This document shows, piece by piece, positions 11,862-22,440 of a stretch of DNA of 64,000 nt. The notes under the pieces are model-generated. The model saw nothing but the letters and a program-made list of their open reading frames with translations, ran no database searches and had not been told where the DNA came from. The position numbers were made by a program, and so were the translations under genes. Origin of the DNA: Allolobophora icterica. Its lineage: Eukaryota; Annelida; Clitellata; Crassiclitellata; Lumbricidae. The DNA lies in NCBI GenBank assembly GCA_963556255.1, contig OY744608.1, positions 69,251,822 to 69,315,821 of the forward strand, in the 5' to 3' direction. The first letter of the stretch is position 1. Each line of letters begins with the position of its first letter.

Positions 11862-14800
11862 TTGGTATACAGGATCACCCAGGGACTTAAATATTAACTA
11901 ATGTAGAAAAAAGTGTCCGGAATGGCCCTATTCATCTGTTCAAATATTATTATTATTAGTTTTATTAAAACAGTTTTATATAGCGCCCCTTAAAAGATTG
12001 CCTACTCAGGAGCACTCCCAACCGACCCACCGTAAAAAAGAATGGATAAAGAGACCGCGTTTTTCACTTTCTTCCGTCTCCTGACTTTGAATTTCTCGAA
12101 TCTCTGTGTCCATCGTAGTTGTTTAATTCAGCTGCAGGTACTTTGAAGGCTATAAGTGCACACACTTAAAGCGCATACATATATAACTATATATATGCGT
12201 AGCATTGCATTCTTGCAATCATATATACATACATGCACACTAGGGTGATTCACGCCGCCATGGGAAAAAATAATTTTTCCTGATTGGCTGACATAGTAGA
12301 TTATTTTGTTCCTTTGGTTGTTCTGAACAATACAGCAAAAGTTTACTGTAATCTATCAATGTTTACTGGTTGCTCAACGACCTCATATTCGAGATATGGT
12401 CCCCATGGAGAAAGCAATGTATTTGCCATTGATGAGACCCTCGAATGCATTGATCTAATTAAATTGAGGTAAAATCTTGGGATGCATCGTTTCAGACAGC
12501 CAGATGCATATCATATGGTCAGATGGATGGCCAAGGTTAGTTATTGCTTCAAGAATGATCTTTTTAGAGATCAATTTCAAATGAGCCTCAGATTGGAAAA
12601 GAAATTCCATTGAATTCTGTTTATTTGCAAGTCATATATATATGTGAGAACATGGATAGCTTGTTCGGTGGCATCTGATGCACCAATTAATGACTTCCAG
12701 TTGTACAAGCAGATCAGGCAGTATACATCAATTAACAAAGTTGTGTCTGAGGATGCCAAAAAAATACAATCATCAGTGGTAAATAGGACCTGAACTGGTT
12801 CCTTTGGCTTTCTTTCTGACAAAGCAGCATTGGACTTGAATGCAACATTATTGCTGGCATGCATCAACATGGCAAAAACTGAAGAGTCAGAGGCATTAAA
12901 ATAGATCCTTGTACGGATCTACGCAACGAAGAACTGAATGAGCTTGTTAATCCATCTTCAGTCTATACCATGCTTTCTCTGGGCTTTGATACAGACTTCA
13001 TCATGTCTAATAATCCAGAAACTTGGAGCTCATCTGTGATATTTCAACAGATCGAATCTGCCATGGTTAGTGTGTGGTAAATGATGCTGCTGAGTGCTCC
13101 ATTGCTCTGATATCACATTTCAATGAGTCTGTAACAAAGAATTAAAATGAGATGCAAAAATTGATGCAGGTGGTTGAAGATCACTGACGCCGTGTGCCAG
13201 ATTCTGGCAAATCTACTTGGAAAGGCTGCAGTTCGCGCTAACAGCTGGAACACTGATTTACGATGGACTAATAAACACTTCCTGGTTGATTGTTAGATTT
13301 TTTAGTTAACAGATATTGTGAATTTCTATTTTCTAATGGATACTTTGAGTTATTAATGAATCTACTATTCATGCTATTCAACTTTATTCTGTGTGCGATA
13401 TAGCCATCATCTTAATATGTAACTTGAGAATATGATTGTATGGGAACTTTTGTGCTCACTGAGCAACCTCTAAAATGTATTTGATACTGAATTTTTGTAT
13501 ACAGACTTTAATCTGAACCCCAAAGGAACAAAATAAACAACTATGCACATTAAGTTTCAAAAAAAATTTTTTTGAATCACCCTAATGCACACATGCATGC
13601 AAACATGTGCAAACATACGTAAGTACTATGCACATTCAAACATGCACTATATGCTTATTCTTCCTTATGGAGTTACCTCTTCAAGTCTGTCTATGGCTCA
13701 ATGGTTGCTTGGCTTCAATGTGCACTTCTGAACTCTGTAAGGAGGGCATTATCAAATTACAGTTGTATTGTATTGCATTGTATATGTATACATTCATAAA
13801 CAAACACATCTGTTTACAGGCTTGAAATATAAGATAACGCAAACAGAATAATATTTATTATTAGACCTACTTTTTGTTGTTTTGTTCGATCATCATTAGC
13901 AACAGCATCGGCATTTCAGTGCAATTTTTTACGATAAGTTATCAGCCATTGATGCTAGAGCTAATTGAATTCAGCGCTCTGTTGTGTGTGCGATTAATGC
14001 ATTATGTCATCAGATATATTGAGGGTAATCTTATTTGCCATTGCACTGATCTTCCTTTGACCTGATTTTCTGTGGTCTGTTAATGACCTGACCTCATTTT
14101 ATTTCCTCATATTACGCCCACATTTTATTTTGCTCTACACGGAAATTTCCGTCGCACGGCTTCCACTAGTTTCGTATGCACATATCAGGTTTCTTACCTA
14201 TGATGTTCATTGTACATTTGAAGCAGCATGTATTTTAATCAATTGTATTACTACGTTTTTGTTTATTTTGGTAATTTTATATCACCTTTTGATAACATTA
14301 CTTTGTTTAACACACTGCATTTCTTTTACGCATGTTTACATTTGTAGCTCAGAAACAGATTCGTTTGGAAATGTTGTATCAGCTTCCGTTCCGTGTGAGC
14401 ATCTCCGGTATAAAGGTCAAGGTAGAAATCTTCACTACAATGAAAGACGAAATGTTCATGCTCTGCACACTACGGGATCATCATTACGGCATATATATTC
14501 TCGACTGCAACATTGTGGCTAAGGGGATTAAGGTGAAGTATGTCATCCCGCTACCAGGATTACGTCCAGTGGACATAGCAGCTTGCACCTTGTCAAACTG
14601 TTTGTATGTACTTAACGGAGAATCGAGTTGCTTTTCAGTGTTACGTATTACGAAAGATGAAAAGCATCAGTTTAACATAGCACCATGGAAAAGTGATCTG
14701 AGCCAGTTACTTGATAGTCCTACTATATCCGTTTCCGCTAATGGTAGCCTAATGATCCTCTCAAAACATTATCCTACCATGGTAATCATATACAATGCTA

Positions 14801-15240
14801 AAGGTTCATTGCAGCATGAAATAAAGTTGTCCCCTTCTATTTATGGTTTTAGAATGGTTTACGATGTAATTCTGAAATCAAATGGAAACCTTGTATTAGC
14901 TTCTTGTAAAGACTACGAACTTACATGTAGAACAGATTTAAAGGAGATTGATATGAGTGGGAGAATTGTACGCAAGTATCAATCATCATTCAGACCGTGC
15001 AGTGGCATTGGGATTGCAGATACGCACGATAGAATTTTGATAGCTTGTGGCACCAGACACGAGATTTTAGACTCTGAGTTTAATCGCATGGGTTTTATTG
15101 ATTCACCGCTGCTTTATAAAAAGTCCGAATATACCTGTAAATTGCACTACAATAGTCACAGGAATGAGATTATGCGGTTTCGCTTCTTTAAGAATGACCT
15201 GTCCAGATCTTTAACTATCTTCCGTTTTACAGAAGAATAG
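8392..15240 (+). CDS. F-box/beta-propeller-like protein, copy B (4 exons)
   Basis: Exons are 8392-8497, 8721-8779, 10991-11198 and 14348-15240, giving 421 residues from the ATG at 8392 or 407 from the in-frame ATG at 8434. All junctions are GT/AG and the phases match copy A. The longer start adds a Cys-rich leader (MRRSFCGCCCFPFA) before MSKKRIS. Exon 3 is the F-box-like segment (LPIEILQCIL, VCSHWSSIL). Exon 4 is the propeller-like domain and ends ALTIFRF-like (SLTIFRFTEE). Intron 2 holds a hAT MITE (8792-9000), a PIF-like element (9184-10018) and a SINE (10650-10888). Intron 3 holds a 1.3-kb hAT (12241-13584). No frameshift or premature stop was seen, so it may be functional despite the long introns. 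AATAAA lies at 15337-15342. Confidence 0.72.
8792..9000. mobile_element. hAT-type MITE, 209 bp, in intron 2 of copy B
   Basis: Inverted termini CAGGGCTGTAGTGG and (reverse-complemented right end) CAGGGCTGTAGTCG are flanked by the 8-bp duplication gttatttg (8784-8791 and 9001-9008). The paralogous intron of copy C (near 23200) reads ttagttatttggc without it and is the empty site. The interior repeats gaggtgagtatacgct. An 8-bp duplication and CAGGG ends are hAT hallmarks. It has no coding capacity. Confidence 0.93.
9184..10018. mobile_element. PIF/Harbinger-like MITE, 835 bp
   Basis: The ends read GGGTCATTGCATAATTACG and its complement, followed inward by gtaacgc and C-rich gacccacccacc blocks at both ends. 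The 3-bp duplication ttt flanks it (9181-9183, 10019-10021). The empty site is in the paralogs (aactagtttcaaaaaagat in copy A, aactggtttgaaaaaagat in copy C). The end layout is like the elements at 1246 and 18320, with ttacgtaacg replacing ttacgtacg. There is no transposase frame inside. Confidence 0.75.
10650..10888 (+). repeat. tRNA-derived SINE with LINE-like 3' end
   Basis: The head has an A box (tggctcagtggtaag) and a B box (ggttcgaatcc) with anticodon-arm sequence between, so it is tRNA-like. The body contains gaccttgggcaagtcc. The 3' part (gagcgcctctga ... gagaggcgctatagaaat) matches the 3' end of the L2/CR1-like LINE at 48945-49010. The tail is ataaataaataaa-like. A 4-bp gttt (10646-10649, 10889-10892) flanks it, and copies A and D have the empty site gtggcgtttacgaatctg. 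It lies in intron 2 of copy B. Confidence 0.88.
11805..11863. repeat. (TTA)n microsatellite
   Basis: About twenty perfect att/tta units lie in intron 3 of copy B. Poly-Leu or poly-Tyr readings across it are artefacts of the repeat. Confidence 0.97.
11955..12040 (-). repeat. Short L2/CR1-like LINE or SINE 3' end (minus strand)
   Basis: On the minus strand this reads gggtcggttgggagtgctcc, then ctgagtaggc and, after a spacer, ggggcgctatataaaac. That resembles the common retroelement 3' end gggagcgcctctga ... gaggcgctttataaat found elsewhere in the window. Only the tail remains. Confidence 0.55.
12241..13584 (+). mobile_element. hAT-like DNA transposon, 1344 bp, decayed
   Basis: Inverted ends TAGGGTGATTCA and TGAATCACCCTA are flanked by the 8-bp duplication atgcacac (12233-12240, 13585-13592). 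The interior (about 12540-13230, plus strand) keeps fragments of a coding region broken by stops. The clearest is VVNDAAECSIALISHFNES, followed after a stop by QKLMQVVEDH and then VPDSGKST. This recalls the C-terminus of a protein found in some animal DNA transposons, with ERGVALI-, TKDEEQ- and VVEDHRK-like motifs. The superfamily rests on TSD length and terminal bases. It lies in intron 3 of copy B. Confidence 0.8.
13590..14347 (+). other. End of intron 3 of copy B, no further gene
   Basis: Bases 13750-14340 align with 28255-28840 of copy D, including a ttgtattgtattg run and a conserved cgcacggcttccactagttt segment (also near 5400 in copy A), before the exon 4 acceptor tttgtag. No additional exon is needed to keep phase. 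Confidence 0.6.
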
Positions 15241-15244
15241 ACCT

Positions 15245-16345
15245 AAAACACATTGAAGGATGTTAACGATAATTTATACCAAATTGTTTGAACATTTCGT
15301 GCAATAGCCGTATTCTAGTTATTACCTCTATTTTGAAATAAATGTGTTTAAATACCTATAATCTTTTACATATAAGTTGAGAATTTGTTTACATTAATCG
15401 TATAATTAGAAGACAATTTCCTTCTTCTTGCTTCATCCGTTTTATTTTAAGAAATTCTGCTCTTGTCTCTTATGGCATTTTCTTACAAGGATGGTCGTTC
15501 TTTCCTAACCCAAGAACAGTGGTGTCTCAGTGCAATATCAACTCATATTGCAACACCTACTTATGAATTTTAGTAATGTACACAAAGTAGGGCATCAAAT
15601 AAGGCAAAGTGAATTAATACGATGGTAGGCTACTAACTCTATCTTCATGTACTCATCGATTTCTTAGTCATGATAACCTGTCGGTGAGCGTTGCTAAAAT
15701 GTCTAACGGCGCCATCCCACGTGATTAATGTCATTCAGGCTTTTCAACTTGCCCGATGACCAGCGGTACCGGTAGTTGATGAGTTTATTCACAAGGTACA
15801 AATCAGACGACGACCCCGTTGTGTTCTGCTACTTCTCTAACTCGTGACGAACTCTTTACACCATAGCCCGGTCTCTATTTTTAGTCAAGTCGGTTGGATT
15901 ATTGGCTTACTCACATAGCTACGTGTACATCTGTTCATCCCTCTCACTGTGTCTCTGTCCGTACTCGTCTTTGTCCGTCTGTGTATTCTATCCAGGTGGT
16001 AACCTGGTCAGTCGGTCTTATTTTCGAAATGCGATGTGCCATTCTTATATAATAAACGAATATATATATAAGTTTTATGAGCTTTAGAACATCGTAAAGC
16101 CAATTAAAGCAGCCAATAGAAGCAGGATTTTGTGGTACTTGAATGTGTTTTGGAATGTTCTGTGAGAGCCTGTCTGCAACTATGATCATACCTGAAGCCG
16201 AAACAAATTTTTGAAGTAGGCCTAAACATTAAATTTTGATCAACAGTCCTGGCAAATGGGCAGTTGTCATCGACATCCACAGTCTTTACAATGTAATCGT
16301 CAAAATTACATGAAAAGGCTGAAATACATATCCACCGCAGATGTT
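15245..16345. other. 3' region and duplicated spacer after copy B
   Basis: Bases 15260-15420 are the single 3'-UTR module with AATAAA at 15337. Bases 15420-16020 match 30385-30960 (after copy D) and in part 23870-24120 (after copy C). No gene was recognised. Confidence 0.6.
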
Positions 16346-16820
16346 ATATAGGCCTCTTCTTCTTTAAGTTCTCTGCCCTTCGGCAGGTTTCCACTTCCAA
16401 TGACGCCATTCCTCTCTTTGCTGTGCTCTTCTCTTCAGTCCGCTGTATCCTTCGGTCATCATCCATCCCATCATCATCTGTCGCGGTCTTCCTCTCCTTC
16501 TCCTTCCCTCCAATCTCCCCTCTATGATTTCTCTCAAGAGGGAGTCTCCTCTTAATATGTGTCCAATCCAGTTCTTTTGTCTTTCTCTTAATGTTGTCAT
16601 CAGTGATCTTTTTTCTACTACTCTTTGCAGCACCTCTTCATTTGTCATTCGCTCCGTCCAGCTCACCTTTTCCAATTTTCTCCAGATCCACATCTCAAAG
16701 GCCTCCAATCTCTTGATATCCTCTTTCCTGATGGTCCACGTCTCCGACCCATACAGTACTACACTCCATACCAGTGCATTGACAAGTCTCTTCTTTAGGT
16801 CTTTGCTAAAAAAAATATAG
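16345..16820 (-). mobile_element. 5'-truncated non-LTR retrotransposon, RT C-terminal region (minus)
   Basis: The minus strand from about 16806 encodes KDLKKRLVNALVWSVVLYGS, then ETWTIRKEDIKRLEAFEMW, then KNWIGHILRGDSLLREIIEG and an RRRRGRPRQ segment, ending near 16367. This order is typical of the end of ORF2 in non-LTR elements that carry the YGSETW and WIGHxLRG motifs. The polymerase core is missing, so it is a dead 5'-truncated insertion. Confidence 0.85.
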
Positions 16821-17325
16821 GCCTAGTACCCGGTAATTGAAAAAAGATAAAGCGAGATAAAAAAAAACAATACAAGTTATATAGGAAATTTTGGGTATTG
16901 GAGAACCAGAAAAACCAATAACAGCCAAAATGATCCGTTTCTGCTATTCATGAAGACCAGCTGGGCTGGTAAAAGTGTAATAAAAATGAAGAACAAACTA
17001 ACCAGAAAACAGAGCACCGTTTCTCTTTTCCTGACCACAGATGCTATGCTTTACCCCATTTAATGGGGTAAAGCAAAGCATCTGTAGTCTATGCACAGCA
17101 ATTGTTTCTCTTTGCCTATTACTGTGGTGTAAAGTGAACCTGGGATTAAGATCAGAGTGAACCAACAAGAAACTCTAAAAACCCATTGATATCGGTACAG
17201 TAAAAACAATTTTGAAAAGAAATTTTTGAGTTTTATTCCATTAATGATAGTATTGATAAAACGACTTCCAAAAATAACCGTTGAAATCGTTTTTGTGTTT
17301 AAAATTCGTTTCAATAGCGTGTATT
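16820..17325. other. Intergenic, with one inverted repeat
   Basis: Bases 17040-17087 form an imperfect palindrome with arms of about 21 bp (cagatgctatgctttacccc against its complement with one mismatch) around tttaa. Nothing else was recognised before the duplicated unit C starts near 17325. Confidence 0.55.
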
Positions 17326-17739
17326 TCTAAACAAAGTGTCCGGAGTCAAAAAGGAAACGTCAATCCTATTTCAACGTCTTTCTCTAGTCAGTCAGCGCTT
17401 CAGTGCAATTGCTGCGAACTGACTTTCATCGTCATGACCGAAGTATAACCATTTCACATGCAACAAGTCTTTCAAACATATTTTATATTTTTTCCTGACA
17501 AATAAGACATCCATTTTGGTAAAGGAAATAATAAAATATACCAATAATGATCTACAGAATATCATTGTCTCTTCCGAGATAATGCAGTGAAATTAATATT
17601 TAATATAGGCCTATATAATATTTATTAGGACAAACCAGCCTATATTATATTTAAAATTATAATAAACTATTAATAGGCCTAGTCTAATAATTGTAATATT
17701 GCACTAAGATTAAAATGAGTAAGACACCTTTCCATTTTG

Positions 17740-17747
17740 TGACGTCA
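17740..17747. promoter_or_regulatory. CRE-like palindrome upstream of copy C
   Basis: TGACGTCA in the context ttgtgacgtcacaag matches the sites before copies B and D, about 220 bp before the copy C ATG. Confidence 0.35.
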
Positions 17748-18319
17748 CAAGATGTAGCTTCAAGGAATCGTTATTCATTTGAACCACGATGGCTTGAACG
17801 TTTCGATTGCTATTTCAATTCGACATAATTTTAATTTATTTCCTGTTATTCTTTCAAAATTATTTTTGTCGTATGCGGTTTATCTTTGAGTTTCTTTTCT
17901 ATTTCGATTTACTCAGCGCATATCGACAATCGATTGGTGTTTCTTGTTGATTGTATTTCAAGATGCGACGCTCGTTCTGCATATGCTGTTGCTTCCCTTT
18001 TGCCGTGTCGAAAAAACGAATATCACCTGACTCCAATAATGACGAGCAGCCGATTGTACCAATATCAGTTGACTCCAATAATGACGAGCAGCCGATTGAA
18101 GACTCAGATCGTAAGCTACCGGGTAAGGCAAAGACGTTTTCAATATTACGCTTCATAGTCCATTATTGTTTAAATGATATATATTCCAACCCGTTTTATA
18201 AAATGAACACTTTGTACCCTAATGTTAAGTCATCAATCAATCCTTAGCTCAGACGGCCTACTCTTTACGTCAGGGCTGATTCTAAGGAATTTTTTCAACT
18301 GCACAAGACGGGCGAATTA

Positions 18320-19483
18320 GGGGCCATCCATATATGACGTACGTAAAATCCGGGAAAATTGGACCCCTCCCTGTACGTACACGTACTTTTTTCTACCCCC
18401 TTCCACCGAAGACCAGCTGCAGAATGTGCCAATACCACAAGTCCAGGCATCGACTGTCTGCACTTTAGGCCAGATTGAAGGATGAGTAATCTATGGTGAC
18501 CCGACAAATGCGCCCCGACAAATGCGCCCCGACAAATGCGCCCCCCAAAAAACCGACAAAAGCGCCATAAAACCCCGATAAATGCGCCCCGACATTTGCG
18601 CCACATAATACGAACACTGGCTCCACGTGATAGCATGTTCCATGTAGAAGCTACATCCAGCTTCTAGTTTGATATATATTTTCATCGCTTATCCAGCATC
18701 TAGTTTTAGCTCCATTTTCATATATCTTCTAGCTTCTAGATTGAGCTATATTTTCATCGCTATCCAGCTTTGAAAATATGGATCAAACTAGTAGCTGGAA
18801 GCTTGATGAAAATGGACCTTTAACTAGAAGCTGGATTAGCAATGAAAATATTGTTCAAACTAAAAGCTGGATCAGCGATGAAAATGTAGATCAAACCAGA
18901 AGCTGGAAGATTGATGAAAATGGAGCTTAAACTAGAAGCCGGGTTAGCGATGACAATTTTGTTCCAACTAGAAGATGGATCAGCGATGAAAATATTGTTC
19001 AAACTAGATGCTATATCAGCGATGAAAATATAGTTCAAATTAAAAGCTGGATTAGCGATGAAACATAGCTCAATTAGCGCATTTGTCGGGGCGCATTTGT
19101 CGGGGCGCATTTGTCGGGCGCATTTGTCGGGACTCATGTGACGGGGCGCATTTGTCGGGGCGGTTTTGTCAGGGCGCTTTTGTCCGAGGCGCCTTTGACG
19201 GTGTACCGTAATCTATGGACTCACTGCTGAGTTGTGTGATAGTTTAATAATAGCGTTCAGAGGTAAGGTGGCATACAAGTGACACCTCTCCCACAGTCCT
19301 ACTTCCTCTGGTAGTGCCGGATAGCTGGAAAGACAACTCCAGCTACTTGAAGACCAATCAATTTGAAGTCCCGTTTCCTATGCGTACGTACATTATCAGT
19401 AGACCCCCCGTTCGCAAGCAATCGCAAGCATATGCATTTCGGTTACCCCCTCCCCTCCATGCGTACGTAATATGGATGGCCCT
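18320..19483. mobile_element. PIF/Harbinger-like MITE interrupted by a foldback element
   Basis: The left end is GGGGCCATCCATATATGACG. The right end reverse-complements to AGGGCCATCCATATTACGTA. The duplication tta flanks it (18317-18319, 19484-19486). Without the inserted foldback it is about 450 bp, like its relative at 1246-1696, with which it shares an internal segment (cttcaatctggcctaaagtg) in the opposite orientation. Confidence 0.78.
18495..19207. mobile_element. Foldback element with gacaaatgcgcc repeat ends, about 711 bp
   Basis: The left arm has gacaaatgcgccc about three times and then degenerate relatives. The right arm carries the complement, gcgcatttgtcgggg, in several copies. 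Inside, a unit of about 40 bp (aaactagaagctggat followed by agcgatgaaaat) is repeated, inverted between left and right halves. The target sequence gtaatctat recurs on both sides (18486-18494 and 19208-19216; the match can be read as 9 to 11 bp). Its ends align as GGTGACCCG-CAAA and GGTACACCGTCAAA. It has no coding sequence. Confidence 0.82.
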
Positions 19484-19489
19484 TTAGGG

Positions 19490-20700
19490 GGTCTGGAGGC
19501 TGTGCCCCAGTGGGGTTCAGGGGCAAAGTCCTTGGTCAAGGGGTTCACTCCCTGAAGCTAATAAGATATGACATTTCAAACAGTGAATTCGCCTAATTTT
19601 TTGCAATTTTTAGTGCATATTATTATTTGAATTTTATGGCTTCCGAGTGGACATAATTAATTAAGGCTGTTCAAAGACCATTCATAAAACGGCATCCTGG
19701 CCTAAACCCTAAGGAATAAGTAAAACAGAGTTCATCTATTCTCCAGTGGCAAGAGATATGGACGAATGACAGTTGAATGTAACAGTGGCAGACTGCATGG
19801 TGGTCTTTAAGCGATCGTCAGTGTTCGGAAGCGAAGTATAGAGTTGTTGCTGCAAAGACAGAAAGGGAAATTCAAATGTGAGAAGAATCCGGGTGGGCTT
19901 TCCCATTCAAAGGCTTAGGTTGCAGTTTCTTACTGAAGGCATTCAAGCGCTTATGTCTGATCAAAAACAGACTGAGCCTCAGCGCACAAAAACATTATGA
20001 GTGAAATTCAGCCCTGTAGCGCTATGATCGGATTACGATTCTGCACCCTAGTAAAATAAGGCAATCGCTTTGTCAAAATGTGTGATTTAGTTGTGTGTCA
20101 TGTGTGTGTGTATCTATTTCTGATGATATAGGCCTAGGGCCCACAATGACGAAACACAATCCCGTGAATATCAAAGCTTGCATTGTAATAAGTTGACTCA
20201 CAGTCGGGACATATAAAAGGATTCATGAATGTTGCACATAGCAGTTCAAACCCAAGAGAGAGCAAAAGATTTTTTCTCGTTTATTGTTGCTACCTTAGGG
20301 TGCGCACTGGCGGCTCAGCACCGATAGAGGACGCTGAGATGTGGAGCTCAATGGAAGATTCAAAGGCAAATTCAAAATTTAGTCTGTTAATAATTACGAC
20401 GGGGGTCTTCCAAGGCAGCAGTTTCTCTGTTCTAACCTATCTGACAGCATTACGCGGACGTTCAATAGCATGGGCGGCGATCCCGGGGTCGAGGGGGAGA
20501 GACCTCCACCTTTAACAGTGGAGGGGGTACACGCCATACATAGGACCCACAAATCTAGAAGAAACACCAAAAAAGGTCATCAAATTTTTCGCCGCTCAGA
20601 TCATAAAATTTGTTCCCGCGTGAGCGCGAAATTTTTTTGGACCAGATCAGCTCAAATCTCTTTTTTGACCAGATCAGTTCAAAATTGCCCCCCCCCCACC
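19490..20700. other. Interior of the hAT element, no intact gene
   Basis: This stretch starts with a g-rich motif (gtggggttcaggggcaaag) common in some invertebrate repeats. It contains only short open frames without recognisable domains. It may be degraded transposase sequence of the host hAT element, but no motif supports that. Confidence 0.45.
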
Positions 20701-20702
20701 TG

Positions 20703-21194
20703 CAGGCCCGGTTCAAGACATTTGGCGGCCCTAGGCAAAGCTACATTTAAGCGGCTCGTCGACCCATAACATAATAATATACCTGCGATTAAAATAAAGT
20801 CAATCGCTTTTAGTTCCTTTTATAGCTGGCATGATTTACTGAAAATTACGTTATTTATTTTCGAACATTCATTAAAATAAAAAATTTAAAATAATGAAAA
20901 TGGTCTAACCGTCTAGATTAGAGTAAACTGAACTGCTGATTCAATGCTTCCGGAAAAACTGATGATTAAAACTTAACGGTGAACCCTTCCTTCATAGAAC
21001 TTAATTTATTACACCAACACTATTATAATACTCCCATCTAGCAAATAATAATTAAAAAATAATCCAACGTTGTTTCATTTATGAATTTCCAGAAATTTTT
21101 TATGTTTATTTCGGAAAAATGGAAACTTGGCGGTCCTTAAAAATCGGCGGCCCTAGGCGGCTGCCTAGTTTGCCTAACGGACGAACCGGGCCTG
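20703..21194. mobile_element. hAT-type MITE, 492 bp
   Basis: The ends CAGGCCCGGTTC and GAACCGGGCCTG are flanked by the 8-bp duplication cccacctg (20695-20702, 21195-21202). Inside each end lies ggcggccctaggc-like sequence. It has no coding potential and sits inside the larger hAT element. Confidence 0.9.
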
Positions 21195-21299
21195 CCCACC
21201 TGTCAAACAAGATCGCCGCCACAGTTCAATAGCATCTGCAACTCGTCCACCGTTTCTCCAGCTTCTTTTCATTAAACTGATCTTCCTACTTCAGCAATT

Positions 21300-21520
21300 T
21301 TTTCTCTTTAATTCTCCTTCTCTTTCTTCTCCTCCTCCTTCTCCTCCTTTGCCCCCTACTGCTATATTGTTTGCTACTTCTCCTTCTTCATCTTCGTTTT
21401 CTGCTGCTCCTTCTTCTTCTCTTCCTTATTCTGCTTCTTCTTTTTCTACTTGTCTTTCTCAGTGTTCTTCTTCTTCTCCTCCTCCTCCTCGTTCTCCTGC
21501 TCCTTCTGCTTCTACTTCCG
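21300..21520. repeat. CT-rich low-complexity tract
   Basis: These are ttcttctcctcctcc-like pyrimidine repeats. The long poly-Ser/Leu reading frames here are artefacts. Confidence 0.9.
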
Positions 21521-21600
21521 TGCTTGTGTGGCTGCAAAAACCAGTCTTGTTGTCCTCGAGACCAAGGTCTTGGTCTCGAGTGCACTCGAGTTCGTTTTTA

Positions 21601-21735
21601 AAAGTCTTGGTCTTGGTCTTGGTCTTGAGGTTCAAGGTCTTGGTCTTGGTCTTGAGGTTCAAGGTCTTGGTCTTGGTCTTGGTCTTGAGGTTCAAAGTCT
21701 TGGTCTTGGTCTCGCAAGACCAAGACCAAGACCGG
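21601..21735. repeat. ggtcttg minisatellite, block 1
   Basis: Repeated ggtcttggtcttggtcttg units alternate with aggttcaa, followed by the inverted form caagaccaagaccaagacc. A preceding palindrome (ctcgagaccaaggtcttggtctcgag with minor mismatch) lies at 21556-21585. The same repeat reappears at 22257-22440. ccagtcttgttgtc near 21542 and its complement gacaacaagactgg near 22437 bracket the pair. Confidence 0.85.
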
Positions 21736-21929
21736 CTGTTAATATGAACAGTCATTTACAGAACTCAAGAATTCTGTATCAAGCTTGCTTACATCATACG
21801 ACCAATATATATGGATGGATACAAGTCTTAATTGTTGGTCAGGAAAACCCATTGGCAGCAGCAGCAGCATATTCTGTATCAGACGGTATGATAAACCATG
21901 GGAAGATTCCAAAAGGACTCACTATCTGT

Positions 21930-22099
21930 ACCTTTACATCCAGTGCTTGAAAAGCTACTCTGTGTGTGTCAGAGACTTCAGCACCTGTAGAACGTATTTT
22001 TTCACATGGCGGAATTTTTATGAGGCCTACCACACACGTCTTGATCAGAAAATTCTGAGCGAATTGGTTTTTATAAAATACAAAAGGCATTTGGTATAA
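21930..22099 (+). pseudogene. hAT transposase C-terminal relic
   Basis: One frame (from 21966) reads TSAPVERIFSHGGIFMRPT and then meets a stop near 22056. The next frame continues KILSELVFIKYKRHLV to the stop at 22099. SAPVERIFSHGG followed by a LLSELVFLK-like strand is the conserved C-terminal dimerisation (hATC) region of hAT transposases. At least one frameshift is needed, so it is not functional. It shows that the 4.8-kb element descends from an autonomous hAT. Confidence 0.85.
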
Positions 22100-22256
22100 G
22101 AGTTTGCATGAAGGACTTTTGAATACAAATTCGGATTTCTCTGCAGTTAGCATTTAAAGTTAATTTGCTTGAATAAAATAAAAGACTCATGTTTTCATTA
22201 AAATGGGGAATCTTCCGAATTTACAATTTTTAGAAGTCTTGACCTGATTTCGATTT

Positions 22257-22440
22257 TTTGGGTCTTGGTCTTGGTCTTGGTCTTGAGGTTCAAGGTCTTG
22301 GTCTTGGTCTTGGTCTTGGTCTTGGTCTCGAGGTTCAAAGTCTTGGTCTTGGTCTCGAGGTTCAAGGTCTTGGTCTTGGTCTTGGTCTTGAGGTTCAAGG
22401 TCTTGGTCTTGGTCTTGGTCTTGAGGTCTAAGGTCTTGAC
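22257..22440. repeat. ggtcttg minisatellite, block 2
   Basis: Runs of ggtcttg are interrupted by aggttcaa about every 25-40 bases, in the same orientation as block 1. The LVLVLVL-like and [11 protein letters not shown] readings are artefacts. Confidence 0.88.

Noticed and set aside
17899..18156. Minus-strand gene antisense to exon 1 of the F-box copies (also 8352-8543 and 25799-26023)
   Set aside because: It is the shadow of the plus-strand exon 1, whose splice donor and phase fit the rest of the gene.
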